Shown: positions 1-12,719, numbered from the stretch's first letter. The stretch is DNA of 64,000 nt from Plazaster borealis (GCA_021014325.1 CM037472.1:16043063-16107062); one strand, 5' to 3'. The notes: generated from the sequence alone by a model not told the origin. Numbers and translations are program-made.

Positions 1-381
1 GTGATTAGACATGGTCTTTTATTAACAACGTACGACAAGTAGACCCTTCGTTTGCACTGGGCGGCCCGAGCAGCCTTTTATTTCAATTTCGAACGCAAAT
101 AATGACAATGACATGATCTTAAAACTGATCTCCGGCCTTTAATAATCCTTGATGAGTATTAACATGAAAGTAAATACCATTTAGCCAAACTGCTTTCCAA
201 ACTTTTTGCGACGTTGAGTTGCAAAAGGAACATTTCGGCAGCACAAGAGACATTATATAGCTATATAACTCACTATGTATGCCTCGTGTGACTAAGCCTT
301 AACTCTATATAGTTCGCCAAGATGTGTGGTCTTCACCAACGTTTCGTCACTTTTTCATCATAACATTTACAGAATAAAGAC
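1..381. other. Non-coding stretch
   Basis: I see no gene or recognisable repeat here. It is AT-rich with a small palindrome (ATATAGCTATAT near 255). Confidence 0.5.
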
Positions 382-766
382 TTAAAGGCAGTGTACACTA
401 TTGGTAATTACTCAAAATAATTATTGGCATAAAACCTTACTTGGTAACGAGTAATGGAGAGCTGTTGATAGTATAACACATTGTGAGAAACGGCTCCCTC
501 TGAAGTAACGTAGTTTTCGAGAAAGAAGTAATTTTCCACGAATTTGATTTCGAGACCTCGGAATTAGATTTTGAGGTCTCGAAATCAAGCATCTGAAAGC
601 ACACAACTTCGTGTGACAAGGGTGTTTTTTCTTGCATTATTATCTCGCAACTTCGACGACCAATTGAGCTCAAATTTTCACAGGTTTGTCATTTTGTGCA
701 TTGTTGAGATATACCAAGTGAGAAGACTGGTCTTTGACAATTACCAATAGTGTCCAGTGTCTTTAA
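382..766. mobile_element. TTAA-ended MITE, family B, copy 1
   Basis: The element starts with TTAAAGGCAGTG and ends with the inverted form CCAGTGTCTTTAA. Terminal inverted repeats also include TTGGTAATTAC and its complement near 750. TTAA at both ends is the target and duplication signature of piggyBac-type transposons, so this is probably a non-autonomous piggyBac-like element of about 385 bp. No transposase is encoded. Open frames on the minus strand here are by-products and recur in copy 2 at 3457-3839. Confidence 0.8.
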
Positions 767-3129
767 ACACATGACCATATTGTCACATTGAAAGTATATC
801 CTACAAAGCTGTCAGGATAAGGAAGTAGAAATAACGATGTTCAAGTCACCGTGGTTTCACATGCTTTTTGTTTTATACAGTCGACCAAGCCATTCGTTTT
901 TATTTAAGAACATTAGGTTCCATGATTTCTATCGCTACAGAAGGCAATCTAAAAATTGCTTTTCACCAACTGCAGTTAATGAGAAGTACAGAGCTACCAA
1001 TATTTCACGTGCAACACAGAACATCAATTACTTGCTCGTTAGCAATGTTGTTCCTGCAAAATCTTCCCCGCAAATTTATGGCGGTATTGCATGAAGCTTC
1101 ACTGCTCGGCCCTCATTAGGATGTTATTGATGATCAGATGATCAGATACAGTGTCTTTATCGATTACTGATCACCCCCCAATATCACACCTCATTAAGCC
1201 ACGTTGTTTACACAAACACACAAACCCACACATAGACTTACCAAAGAGTCAAGGTTGGTCTTTTTGGGTAGGCCTATAATGATATCTCCAATCAAATCAG
1301 CCACCACAACAAAAAGATAAACTCCCGAAGTCAGATCTACCTTTGTAGAGACAGTCTTGGCTTAAAACCAGCGGCGATTGTATACGTGATAACCATGCAA
1401 AGGAACATGTATTCAAATATTTGGCTGTGCACCCACACTGTCACCATTATGCAAATCCGAAATGAAATGTATGCTTACGCATTAAGGTTATTAACTCAAC
1501 ATGATGACGTCATAATCGCCTGCTTCGCCTTGGGTATATTTGAGGATTAAAAAAATCACGGGGATATACATTTTTCTTTTAGTATACAGTTGGTGTCAAA
1601 ACTAAACATGCCTAGTTGTTAACGGTTGTATTTAAAGTGGTTTCTTTAACATCGTCAGAGAACAGAAAAATGTGTACGCTTTTTGCAAAACGTATATCCT
1701 CACCAGGATTTCCGTTTAGTTAGTGCGAGGATGCTCGTGTATTCAAACTTGTTTGTATTTCACAGCAAATGTTCGGCCCAACGACCTGCCACCATACCCC
1801 CCTCAATTGGCATATTTAATTAATACAATAAATGCATTATCCAAAACAAAACGTAGCTTTAAAGATAACATTTTTCGCGAAAAAAATACAAGTAATAATA
1901 AACATTTTAAGGTGGTTCATTTGGTATCTCCTTTAGTGTTTAGGTTGTGAACATTAACTGGGATACTTCTTGTGGTTTGAAATCCAAATAGAACAGTGTT
2001 TCTTGTCATGTGAATAAAACAGTTCCATTTATGATATGACGGTTCTGATATGACTACATGTTTTATATTATTTCAATAAAATGTTGACAAACTAGCTGCT
2101 CCAAGAATCAAAGCGTCTGACTTGGGCCCCAAGTTTTAACTACAATGTACATCTATAACAAATGAATGTTTCCCCACTTCTTCTTCGAGTCTGGAGTTTC
2201 AAAAGTTCCCTCTTATGATCGTGTATCAGGGAAAATACTGACGCAGTGACACTTGTGGGAAGGCCTTAGGACCAGCCTGTATTATATTCCATGGTTCACA
2301 CTACAATCAGTATTTGTGAAACTCTGTTTTCTATGCTTCATAGTCAGAGCTGCAAGAGGTTCTCGTATTCGATACTAGACTCGGCGAGACTGTTGTGTGA
2401 TACTCATATCACGACAATATTTTGATTTGATAAAAATATCTTTACTCTGTGTACTCACGAGGATAGAGGGCAGAATACGGTACGTGTTAGGCCAGAAATC
2501 GGCCAAAGGTTTCTGTGTGTGGGTGCCCCCAAAGGGCTGTCGAACGATGGTTAATTATGCGAAACCGTACTCAGTGGGTTATCATCTGACACCTTTAATG
2601 AATGCTAGACCAGAAAATAAAGAATATAAAAATAACAACGTTTCTGAGAATCTGGGGTAAACACTTTTCGGATTTGGCCTGAAGACATGCGGGTATGCTA
2701 ATCGAAACGTCGACTTTTATCTCACTTATGGTTCATCTTCCTATAAGGTGTACAGATAGTAACCCGTGACTGTCAACCTGCAAACTGTAGTTGACTATGT
2801 TCTTCAAGTCAGATTCAATCTAGAGTGGTTTGCGATGACACCATTGTAATGCTCTTAAGATTTTCTGTCATCATAAAAGAGAACCTGGCGAATCGTGTTT
2901 CAACTTGACATTTCGATCAGCGTACTCTAATCGTCTTCAAAAGAACCTACTATTCATAATTATTCTTAATCGTAGGATGCTTAAGTCAAACACCTCGTTA
3001 GTTATTTATTCATTTTTTAATTTGTCCAATGAAATTCGCCATAAATTAACAACTGGAATTTGTGTTTATGCCTTTGAGCTCAGTTATTCATCACCTTCAA
3101 ATATTGTATACATGATTCCCTTTAGAAAG
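767..3129. other. Non-coding stretch
   Basis: No exon with recognisable protein similarity is seen. Open frames of 75-102 codons resemble nothing I know and have AT-driven composition. A perfect palindromic CRE-like word TGACGTCA lies at 1505-1512, and the palindrome TAGGCCTA at 1269-1276. Confidence 0.45.
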
Positions 3130-3415
3130 TTAATGGTATTACACAAGATTGGTAGAGCTGACAGAATAGTCACATACAGTGTTCATGTTTTGTGTGATCA
3201 ACCATATACATAAAACAACAAACCTGTGAAAACTTGGGCTTAATCCTTTGTGTGAGTCAGGAGAAAATAGTGAAAAATCCATGCACAACTTTCAGCATAT
3301 AAAAAACACTGTCCTTTATAATGTTTGTTCCGAAATCAGCTGCTGCGCTAATTTTATATAGGTTTTTAGATACAGTTTTCTCAAATATGACTTCATTACC
3401 TGTAAATTTAGAGGT
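3130..3415. repeat. Dispersed repeat P, copy 1
   Basis: This segment matches 55950-56212 over about 260 bp in the same orientation. Shared words include GTGTGATCAA, TTGGGCTTAATCC and GTGTGAGTCAGGAGAAA. The copies differ by many substitutions and small indels, so this is an old interspersed repeat. I see no clear termini or coding capacity. Confidence 0.7.
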
Positions 3416-3456
3416 CCTCTTGAAATTTCCTTGTTTTTTTAGTTGAGTTGATGCTT

Positions 3457-3839
3457 TTAAGGCACTGGAAACGTTTGGTAATTACTCAATTAGCATACAA
3501 AACGTACTTGGTAACGAGCAACGGAGAGCTGTTGATTATAACACATTGTGAGAAACGACTCCCTCTGAAGTATAACGTACGGTAGTTTTTTGAGAAAGAG
3601 GTAATTTCTCACTAAAATATTTAAATCTGAAAAAGATTTCAGACCTGAAGCCTTTTTCAGGTATCTGAAAGCACACAAATTTGTGCAACAAGGGTGTTTT
3701 TTCTTTCATTATTTTCTTGCAACTTCGATGAAGAATTGAGCCCAAATTTTCACAGGTTTGTTAATTTATGCATATGTTGGGATGTATCAAGTGGGAATAC
3801 TGGTCTTTGACAATTTCCAAACGTGTCCAGTGCCTTTAA
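3457..3839. mobile_element. TTAA-ended MITE, family B, copy 2
   Basis: The ends are TTAAGGCACTGGAAACGTTT and, inverted, AAACGTGTCCAGTGCCTTAA-like sequence. The interior shares ACTTGGTAACGAG, CTGTTGAT and ATTTTCACAGGTTTGT with copy 1. It is 383 bp, nearly the same length as copy 1, so both are probably full-length members of a piggyBac-like non-autonomous family. Confidence 0.8.
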
Positions 3840-5810
3840 GACCTCTGTATTTCGGTTCACGAAGTTCGGCCAAGCCTTGTGGCCGTCTCATGGAAATCAA
3901 TAAATCCGTTGATTCAGCCGTCCGTTCTCATTATGTACACAGTGTATACACACAAAGGCGTTGCCATAATAAAAAATGTGGGAATGCCCGAGAGTTGACT
4001 TAATTTTTCGTGATCACCCTGTGAACTAAGGGAGAGATGGTATAGGCCCCACGGTAACTCGGCATGGGGGGTTTGACAAAATAAACAGGAAGAAATTACA
4101 GAGGAAAACATTATTCTGGTTCCTCCCGCAACGGTTTACGAATCCCTTAATTGAATTCAGTTTTTGCAATGAACACTGACAACGGACTGAGCGCAGAAAT
4201 TTCAAAATAGTTCTTGTTTACATTTCATTAAATGCGGTCTGGTTATTTTCTTTTCAGGTTGCCTGTATATACTATTGGGTTGAAAGGCATAAATTAAAAT
4301 AAATGTGGCTGCACCATAAAAAGGGGTCTATTAGTCTTCAATTCACGCCCGAACTTGATACCGGTATGTCGTGATTTGAAAACCTCAAAGCTCCGCACTC
4401 CCTGCGAAGGCTTTTATTTAACACACTGCGGGCTGTTATTATTGTTGATAAATAGAAGTTGAGGGTTTTTTTCACTTCAGGAGTATAGGTACTTGATTCA
4501 GAAAACTGAGAATCTGTATTCAAGATCTATGATCCAAAAATGTAATATTAGTGGAAACTCAATGTTTTGGTATCCTGCCGCACGCTGTCACCCCGGGGTC
4601 TTGGAAAGGACTTAATAACACGAGATGGAATGAATTGAGATTTGACCATAGGTGCTTGACTGTATTGACGCAGTGAATAGTCGCTGTGTTATCGTTACAG
4701 ACCACTTCAGGGATACGAAGCAAAAGAGTCAATATTATTATCATTATTCAGTAAGACTCAGAAACATTGACAAGTTCAAAGCCTTTCATTTTGTACTAAC
4801 TATATTTCTTATAAGGGCAAATCAGTTGCTGCATTGGTAGAACCACTGTGCAAGACTACTACAAAATGTCCATCTGACTGATATTTCCTATCTTTAAATG
4901 TTGTCCCACAAGACGATTTTGTCACAGATATTGTGTGAACATTTTTGCTCGACATCGAATGGGTTTCCTCCAACTAGTCATTTGAAACGGATCATGACGA
5001 TTATTTGGAGGGGCAAAACAGTTACATTTCATAATGACATCCGTTGGGTTCGCACTTTGGACTTATCCAGAGGTCCCTCTTGTCAATTAAAGTTACTCAC
5101 AGACATGAAACGCGGTCAGATCATCCGCAATGATTCGATGCCCGAACGAGCACATTCGAGCTTCCTTTAGGCTCGAGCCTTTGATCTCCCTGGCTGAGCT
5201 TCGCAGCGGCCTCGCCATCCCACCCCTTCCTGTATACCTTAGTTTGCGTAAAGAACCTCTTCAGAAAACGAGGATAAACATGAGGGGATAAACTTGATTC
5301 ATTCGTGAAGTTGTCAGCCACTGACTTGCACCGACCGATTAATTATTAATCGTCACATCCCAGAGAGTAACACATGGGGACAGATCCAGCCGGGTTTTCG
5401 AGGACATGTTTGCTCGCGATCTAAGATGCAAAATTGTATATAATATATCACCCGCTCTCTCTAAAGGTTCCTCTGCCTATTTTAAGTTTCTTACATATCA
5501 TCCTGTACATTGATTCGGTTCTTCTATAATTACCTCCCTTTTCACAGAGTCATATCTTGTTATCTCTCTTCACTAATTATTTTGTCCTGCCCCCTATTGT
5601 TAGTTGCATTATCATGATGCAGCTTGCCCTCTAATCCTGTCCTTTCATGCTTCCCGCATTACCCAGAATGCTTTCACATTGACCATACTGTTGTCCTCAC
5701 TAATTTACTCTGATTGGTTTTTAGCCAGTGTAAATTAATAATTTTGATTGGCTATAATTTTACCGCTTTTTTCGGGATGCCTTCCCATAATCCTTTGCTC
5801 CTCTTTTTGC
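3840..5810. other. Non-coding stretch
   Basis: Nothing is recognised as a gene or a repeat with clear ends. Open frames of 60-90 codons on both strands have no recognisable domain and no paired splice signals that I can support. Confidence 0.45.
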
Positions 5811-6083
5811 TATACACCAATCCTTCGCCGATCTTGAACTCTTGGTGGCAGCAGAAACGCCTCCATTACTGCGGTGGTACCTGGGTGGTACTGTGCTGCC
5901 TATCGATGAGCTTAAGGGCTGGGCTACACTAGTTAATTTATAAATGGTTATATGTAAATAATGGTTGTTTATAAATAATAGTTACATAAATGGCAAGGTC
6001 GTACCACCGCAGTACCACCGCAGTACCACCGCAGTTTGTCTGCTGCCACCAAGAGTTCAAGATCGGTGAAGGATTGGTGTATA
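5811..6083. mobile_element. Foldback element I with GCGGTGGTAC tandem motif
   Basis: The left arm (5811-5895) begins TATACACCAATCCTTCGCCG. The right arm (5996-6083) is its inverted copy ending GGATTGGTGTATA. Each arm holds short tandem runs of the 10-mer GCGGTGGTAC or its complement, three in the right arm. The AT-rich centre is itself weakly palindromic. This is a typical non-autonomous foldback or MITE. Confidence 0.75.
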
Positions 6084-6249
6084 AATGGATATGTTTGTGT
6101 TTGTGCTTGTTTATGCCTCTGACGAAAGTCCGGATTGGATCGAAAGCTAAGGCCATCTCTCCCAGTTTTAGAGACTACAAGTCATTTTAAAAATCTATTT
6201 CAAGCTGCCTTGTCAGGGTTTCTATACTTTGATGAATTTAAACGAGTTG

Positions 6250-6632
6250 TAACGAGGGGCACGTTGCCTTCGGATTTGGCGCTTTGTGCTATAAAAAGCG
6301 TTTGTTTTGAAATGAATACCGTATGGTTGATAAGACATTTTAAAAGTAGAGTACAATGATTCAAATACATATTACTTGAAAGTGTGTGTTTTTTGTGTAA
6401 TTTCAAGACATAACACTGTCCGCTTTTTTGTAGAACCAAATTGTTGACAACTCAAAATGGCGGACCGTATGTTCCACCGGTGGTATTTAAAGAGGAAAAT
6501 TTATGGTTTTTTTAATCACTACTCAATAGAAAGTACAAAAGTTGTTTTGTGCATGAACAACTCTTAAAAAGGATAAGGAGTAATTCCAAACAGCAAGATT
6601 TTGAGAGATTTGAAGGCAGTGTGCCCCTTTAA
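6250..6632. mobile_element. TTAA-type palindromic MITE, family C, copy 1
   Basis: The left end GGGGCACGTTGCCTTCGGAT and the right end AAGGCAGTGTGCCCCTTTAA are inverted. The centre shares AAAATGGCGGACCGT and AGTACAATGATTCA-like words with the much better preserved copy at 48176-48566. It lies about 120 bp before the first coding exon of the upstream GPB5 gene. It contains CTATAAAAAG at 6289-6298, a TATA-like word also nearly present in the other copy, so that word comes from the element. Confidence 0.7.
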
Positions 6633-6715
6633 TGAACAGAGGTCGTCGAGAATTGTTGTTTCTTGCCGTGGCTTCTTGCAAATTTCTGACACTGATTTGT
6701 GTGTGTTTTTATTGC

Positions 6716-6736
6716 TTTAATTACTCCATACTCCAG
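6716..6736 (+). promoter_or_regulatory. Putative splice acceptor of a 5' non-coding exon (GPB5-1)
   Basis: A pyrimidine-rich stretch ends in CTCCAG at 6731-6736, 20 nt before the ATG at 6757. The second GPB5 gene has a similar acceptor 14 nt before its ATG. This suggests a non-coding first exon upstream. The matching donor was not identified. Confidence 0.45.
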
Positions 6737-6756
6737 ATACAGAAAAGTATAACCAC

Positions 6757-6960
6757 ATGATGGCAACCCGAAGGTTAACAGCAGTACAATATCTTGCAAT
6801 ATCTGGATTTGTTGTGTTGGTGTTGAGCGCAACATCATGCACGTCTCAGGGATTATCCTGTTTACCACGTCAGTATATCAAGTATGATGCGGTCAAACCA
6901 GGCTGCAGAACGCAACGGATCACTATTTATGGATGTTTTGGACGCTGCCATACGTCTGAG
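6757..6960 (+). CDS. GPB5-1 coding exon A
   Basis: This exon holds 68 codons: the signal peptide plus the N-terminal part of the knot (Cys35, Cys50 and CFGRC at 60-64). It ends ...CHTSE followed by a GTGAAT donor. The break falls four residues after the CXGXC motif, close to the place where vertebrate TSH-beta and FSH-beta genes are split. Confidence 0.9.
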
Positions 6961-9224
6961 GTGAATACTTATTTTAAAAAAACCCCGAAGATTTGATTTA
7001 AGAAAAAAACAATGTTCTTCGTTTGACGTGTTCTCTCGTTCCGACACGCGCGAGACTTGCACAGTCTATTCACTGACACTTAAAGGAGAGGCGGGGATTG
7101 AGGAGGGCATATATATCAACACTTTATATGCCCTTGTTGGTGCAAATTGGAAGGAAGAACTTAGGGGCCTAACACATAACACCATAAGTGATTTGTTTTC
7201 GAGCACCCGTTCATATAACATAAAATGTCAGAAAATAATAAAACAAACAAACCCACCTTCTGAGAACACCTTCAACCATTCATTGTTCAGTGTGTCGCTG
7301 AACCAAATGGGTTTTGAAATAATTGGCGGTTTTTGTGATGAGTCGCATTTGTTATCGGGCTATATTTTATGGTAAAAATCCTCTACATGGTTTGATCGGA
7401 GACTTTCCTTCATCCACGATTCCTATACCCTTTAAAAACTAAATCATGCATTCCAATTGGTGAATTTCGCTGGAGATTTTCCCCAGAATCAAATAAATGC
7501 ATATCCAAGATTACGGGAGGATTCAAAGTTACGGATGTTTATCGTATACGGTACGTTATTTAGCAATCCGTTACTGTAATGCATTCCTGAGAGATGTCAA
7601 GCTTATCCACATCCGCTTTTTATAAATGTTCATTTATATGGGGATCATGAAAATTCACCTCAAGCCCGGAATAAATTGTGAAAAATATGTGTCATTTACC
7701 TTTGGAATTATGCAATTGCTATTAATACATTCTAACTTTGAGACGCCGGCACAGTCAAGTTGCTTGTCCTGCTAGCAGTGGTAAACGTTTAGAAAGATGC
7801 AGATTCGATGCAAAAACACGAAATGCTATTGACCAGAGTATAGATTTATCAATCTGTGTTGAAAATGCTTTGCGGTCTTAGTGCACCTTAAATCAAAATG
7901 GACTGCTGCGGGGTAAGCCTGGTTCCAACTTGACGGGTTTTGATTCCGTTTTAGTGTGAGTCTTTGAGGCTCAATTAAAAAAAAACCTTACGGGTTATGA
8001 GGAAAATATGATCACATTACATGAAATATATAGGAGACCATTTTACTAATAACACTTGGAGCATCATAATGCGGATGTATCTAGACAACTCGTATATCAT
8101 AAATGGTATACCTTTGTCTTTATAATGCCCAGTCTGAATCCCGTATCAGGTTACGTTAAAAGCGTACGATGCATTACCAGAAACTTTTGCTGACACTCAG
8201 TGACATCATCATCAGGATCTAAAAGCTTAAACAAAAAATATGGACAGCTCACGCTATAGGGTATGCCTTATACATAACATATTTCATTTTGTACACACCT
8301 CTGATGTAGCAAGTGACATTAATATTCACATAAAAACGCCTTGGTATTAAAAGCACAAATTCAAAACAGCACAGCACAAGTAAAAAAGGCCCCCGAGTCT
8401 GTCAATAAACGACTTTTAAACATATTACAAATGAAACCAAAATTATATACTCTTAAAACTTCAGGGTCAGAATTGACCCGGATTCCGAGTCCCAGGGGGG
8501 CCTGACCCATTTCAGGGTCAGTACATCGCAGAATCTGTGTCAAACTGACCCGAAACGGTGTCAAACCTGACGTAGAATTTGAGTCAAAATCCCCATTGAT
8601 AACCAGTGTCCGGGTCAGACTGGCCCAGAAATGGGTCGGACCCTGAGACCCGGAATTCGGGTTAATTCTGACCTGGAAATGTTTAGAGTGTAGTTACTTT
8701 AAAGAATCAAACATATTGAAAACGCAAGTCCCTTTCTTCGTACAAAATGCACATCCAATCTTGAAATTTATCAATCCCAGGTGATACATTTCTAACATAA
8801 CAACATGCAAATGTGTAATGCTTCCCAAGGCAAAGAACCACTACTGGCATTCGGTAGTTAACATTTTCAATACTTTTTTTCTTAAAATAAAAAAAAAAGG
8901 TTTATGGTGATCATGTGAGAAGATTTAACCAACATCCTGTATCGACTTGCTGAGCATACAATTTTACAGACTGCTTCATCAGTTTGACAAACATAGTTAA
9001 TATTTGTTTTCCCATTTGTATATTTTCAACCTCAGATACCGAAGTTGTTACCACCCTACAAAGAATCCAACCACGCCATGTGTTCCTATGGACAAACTGA
9101 AAGCAGAGTCATTCTCCTGGACGACTGTGACCCCGGAGTTGACCCCACCTTCGAGTACGAAGATGCTCTTTCATGTGCTTGTAAAAAATGCGAACCTTGG
9201 AATACGTTCTGTCAGGGATTCTAA
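6757..9224 (+). CDS. Glycoprotein hormone beta-5 (GPB5 / thyrostimulin beta) subunit, gene 1
   Basis: The gene encodes a secreted cystine-knot hormone subunit. GPB5 pairs with GPA2 and signals through leucine-rich-repeat GPCRs of the TSHR/LGR type (family knowledge). Coding exons are 6757-6960 and 9036-9224, giving 130 residues, a usual GPB5 length. Residues 1 to about 28 form a signal peptide with a hydrophobic core (YLAISGFVVLVL). Ten cysteines follow at 35, 50, 60, 64, 84, 99, 115, 117, 120 and 127. They include CFGRC (CXGXC) and CAC (CXC), the two knot signatures. The segment DCDPGVDPTFEY closely resembles the matching part of vertebrate GPB5. There is no seat-belt cysteine pair, as in other GPB5s. 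The intron is phase 0, bounded by GAG|GTGAAT and CTCAG|ATA. No N-glycosylation sequon is seen. Translation could start at Met1 or Met2. Confidence 0.92.
7015..7063 (+). mobile_element. Family E terminal fragment
   Basis: The fragment carries the terminal word GCGAGACTTGCACAGTCTA, matching the right end of the full element at 21883-22463. The rest of the element is missing here. Confidence 0.6.
8449..8690. mobile_element. Family A MITE, copy 1 (ER6-bearing)
   Basis: The ends are ACTCTTAAAACT and GTTTAGAGTG, matching the family termini CACTCTAAAAA/TTTTTAGAGTG. The body is packed with GGGTCA/TGACCC words, including the everted repeat TGACCC-ATTTCA-GGGTCA at 8503-8520. There is no coding capacity. 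It sits inside the GPB5-1 intron. Confidence 0.82.
9036..9224 (+). CDS. GPB5-1 coding exon B
   Basis: The acceptor is TTTTCAACCTCAG|ATA. The exon holds 62 codons plus TAA (9222-9224). It carries Cys84, Cys99, the CAC motif at 115-117, Cys120 and Cys127, and ends WNTFCQGF. Its length and cysteine spacing are identical to those of the second GPB5 gene. Confidence 0.92.
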   Translation: MPKLLPPYKESNHAMCSYGQTESRVILLDDCDPGVDPTFEYEDALSCACKKCEPWNTFCQGF

Positions 9225-9232
9225 TCAGAAAA

Positions 9233-9238
9233 AATAAA
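9233..9238 (+). terminator. Poly(A) signal AATAAA of GPB5-1
   Basis: A canonical AATAAA lies only 9 nt after the stop codon. It is very close, so a later signal may also be used. Confidence 0.4.
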
Positions 9239-9239
9239 A

Positions 9240-12200
9240 ATTACTCACACAGGGAATAGTTAACGTGACGAGGCTCGTTGGCATTGTCTCAACTCCAACT
9301 GTACACGACACTGATTTGACGACCAGCAAGACATTTTGGGGCCTACTTATAATAGTCGGTCTGGGATGAAGTTTTTTTCCCCCCATTAAATTAGATTATT
9401 TCCTCAACACAAAATCTACGCCTGTCCCTCCAGGAGAAAAATGATCCTTCGATACCGTTCATTGTGGATTGACCATGGGGAGGTGTAGCCTTTCAGCTCA
9501 CTCAAACATAAAAGACATTAGCTTATCAACTTTTGCAAGGGATATGGCAGGCAGACTTCTCGGTATTCAGTTTGCAAAACTCCGTCGACAGCCTTTACAA
9601 GAGACCTGGCATTACGGGAGCAGTCTTTGCTACCCCGGCTGGCCGCCTATAGAAGATACTCGCGGGGGTTTTACGTAAACAAGTATTCTTGACGATTTGA
9701 GAGGGGAAAAATAACAAGAACACGTAGGCATGACGCAGGGGAGGAGCGTTGCTCGGTGTAGCAGGCCCGAGCCGAGGGTTTATGATCCCAATGAAACGAC
9801 CGTGCCCGGGCCTTCATTTAGCTCACGTTGCACTGTTATGCCAACTCATTTGTGACCATTGGACACTTGCTCTTTAGTAGGTTATACGTTAAGTACCGAC
9901 CCATGGGCAATACCTGAATCACAATGACGTTGACTTGTAGTTGCAATTATTATTTCTGTTTAGTGCGAAATGAGAGCAAGGTTGCCGATTGGTTTAAAGT
10001 CAAATTCCCCATCCAGGAAATTTCCTTTAAGTTTAAGTCTTCAAACTGGCTATTTGGTTTTCATTTACGCAAAATTATTGTGTTCCAACAGACTGGTACC
10101 CATGAAGAAAAAAAAACCCCAACCCAAAACAAACAAATATCCATTGTGTTTTCAATATCTTATCAAATGAACAAGATTTTAATTTAATGCTCCAGTCAGT
10201 AAAAATAACTTTTGGTTTCCTCTGTCATAATATCAGTTATTATAAAGATAATATCCAACAGTAAAATGTGACATTTTTCCCCCTTGTCTGACATGCGCGT
10301 ATCGTAACTAAGCATTTTGCTCCATATAAGGGCAACATTTATTTGAAACGTCAATATAGCTGCATACTTAGCAAATAATCACAATATAGATTAGTTCATG
10401 TACATACTGTACAGTTGTTATTGTATGATACGACCAACCCAGGCAAATGTATACCCAGCTTGAACGTGCGATGACAGTATACAGTTAAAACCTATGAACA
10501 TTGCGTAAAACGGACAAATTTGATTGTCCATAACAACTATTTAGATATCTTTATAAATGGATAATACTTTGGCAAAACAATACAAGATGTTTGTCAATTT
10601 ATTACCGACTATTATATTAAACTGTGCATATTCATTGAAAAGTCATTAAGAGTTCAGATAACATTTTTGATAAGATGCTGCTTCTTTTATGTGGCACGCT
10701 CTACATGTTGTTTGGAAGATGAACGCTCTTTACGGAGAAATTAAACAACTCACTCCCGGGTACCTGACCAATTGACCCATTTATGGATCGTTTTGACACA
10801 GATTCCGGGTCACACTGACCCACAAATGGGTCAGACCCCACGTCATTTGGATCGGGTCAATTCTGACCCAGGCGTTTTTAAAGTGCAGGTACTTGTAGGG
10901 ATTGCCCAATGATTCAAAATATTATCTTGTACTCAAGTTTTCAAAAACAATTCCTTGCATTATACAAATAGAGTAAATCTACCGAACACTGGATAAGGTT
11001 TTTGCTGCTTGATATGCAATTCTGTAGAAAACATGATCGGTAGAATGTTCACTAACTGTGCTTTTCTAATGTTCTTACAAAAGCGCGTAGTTCAATACAA
11101 AATAAGCTGAACATTTCAGAGGTTTCTTTTCGTCTTAATGCAGTTTAAAAACCTTAATGTTAAGAGAGTTCTCCAAACCAGGAGACCACCCCCCACAAAA
11201 AAAAACAAACAAAAACCCAAAAAACAAACAAACAACCTAACCTCGCAAACATCGTATTTAAATAATGCTGAATTATTCATTTCTCGTAACAAACCAGTAA
11301 TTTCAAAAAGTCAAAGCGTTACAACCAGGCATCGTCACGTTCTATTCATTTTGACCGACCACAGAGGAAGACAAACCTAAGTATTTATGCATTAAAACAA
11401 AAAGAGATGTAATGTTAATCTATAACGAAAACCTATTTATTTGCACGTGCCTTTGATGCCTTAAAAGGTATTCTCGTTGTGTATATGGGTTTTGATGTGA
11501 TGTCCCGCTGTGTTTAGAACAAGGGGCGTTTTTAACTTATGAATAACTTAATATAAAGATCCCGGCTGTATTATAAACGCTTGAGGTGTTTTCAGACGTT
11601 GTGTTATTATAGACGTACATGTAACTTATATTGTGTAACTTATAGAAGAGTGGATATTTTAGTGTACAAGGAAAACCGTGCAATTTAAAGTTGTTTACAA
11701 TGCATCTTAAAAGCTGGCCTGTCGATGTGGTGATAGCATTCGTTTTGGTGATAGAGTGTTTCTGCCTACCACGGGTTAGTGAATTTTAGTTGATGTTGAG
11801 AGTTATAGAGCATTTCAATATACTGATCTTGCAGGATGACGTATATATCTTTAGGTCAAAATACTACAACTTTTGGTGGATCAACAAAACACAATCATCA
11901 ATCATTGAATAACTATATACGATTAACAACAATGGATCTCTACTATTGAATGTTCGAAATGTTCTTGTCAAAGCTGTAATATCTGAAGATTTGAAACGCA
12001 AAGTATATAAAAGGACCCTCAGAAAACATGAATTATTTAACTCTTGTTTAAAGTGCTCTATAATCAAAATCAAAATCACCATTTATAGACTAAGTGTAGC
12101 TCGCTATTAGCTCGTGTAGCAATGGGTTTCTGATTGCGAACTACGGTATTGTGAATAAATTTTGGAATTTTAAGCACGAAAAAAACTTCGTCAATTGCGC

Positions 12201-12719
12201 ACCAAAAATAAATGGTCTTTGCTTCATTAGACAAAAACTAACCTCGTGTCTAAATATTGATTTTATTCGTGCAATTCATTTGATGGTTCGTAGATAGTGG
12301 ATATGAATTTTAATGTCACCTGACTTATCACATGTGAAAAAAATACAAAATAAATACAAAAGGATTGTGGATGCAATAAAGATAGAACTATCTGATTGTC
12401 CTTATTCTGAACCGCCGTGTTACAACCGCAGGCGTTTTTTAACGATTCCATTCAACAATTCCTGTAAATAGTTACGGGCACTGACTGCCTTATAAAGTTT
12501 ATTATCTCGTGTCTTTCATCCCTTTACATTAGAAAAAGGGTATCTCTGCCCAAATTAATCGATTGCTTATTGTTTAAAAGAGAAAAAATAGCTTCTTAAC
12601 TATGACGCCATGCTTGAAACTCGCTCCTAAAAAAGCTAGCCTTACAAAGTATACCACGTGGGGGAGGTTGGAGAAGAGGGGGTGGGTGAAGGTCTTCGAC
12701 TTTTACTTAGAATCAATGG
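9240..12719. other. Non-coding stretch between GPB5-1 and the minisatellite
   Basis: No exon is recognised. It contains a degenerate family A MITE (10748-10885) and an A/C-rich low-complexity patch (11186-11240). Short open frames are not convincing. Confidence 0.5.
10748..10885. mobile_element. Family A MITE, copy 2 (5' truncated)
   Basis: It retains CCCGGGTACCTGACC, CAGATTCCGGGTCA, TCTGACCCA and the terminal GTTTTTAAAGTG. The left part is shortened and the everted motif is degraded (TGACCCATTTATGGATCG). Confidence 0.7.

Larger units (their letters stand above)
6961..9035 (+). other. GPB5-1 intron
   Basis: The intron is 2,075 bp with GT...AG ends. It contains a fragment of a family E element end (about 7015-7063) and a complete family A MITE (8449-8690). 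A 115-codon open frame at 7028-7375 has no similarity I recognise and is probably chance. Confidence 0.8.

Noticed and set aside
6289..6298. CTATAAAAAG as the TATA box of GPB5-1.
   Set aside because: It lies in the family C MITE, and nearly the same word occurs in the other copy, so it is part of the element. It is also more than 400 bp from the ATG. Use as a promoter cannot be excluded but is unsupported.
7028..7375. 115-codon open frame inside the GPB5-1 intron as an alternative exon.
   Set aside because: It overlaps a family E end fragment, has no knot cysteines, and is not flanked by plausible acceptor and donor sites in frame.
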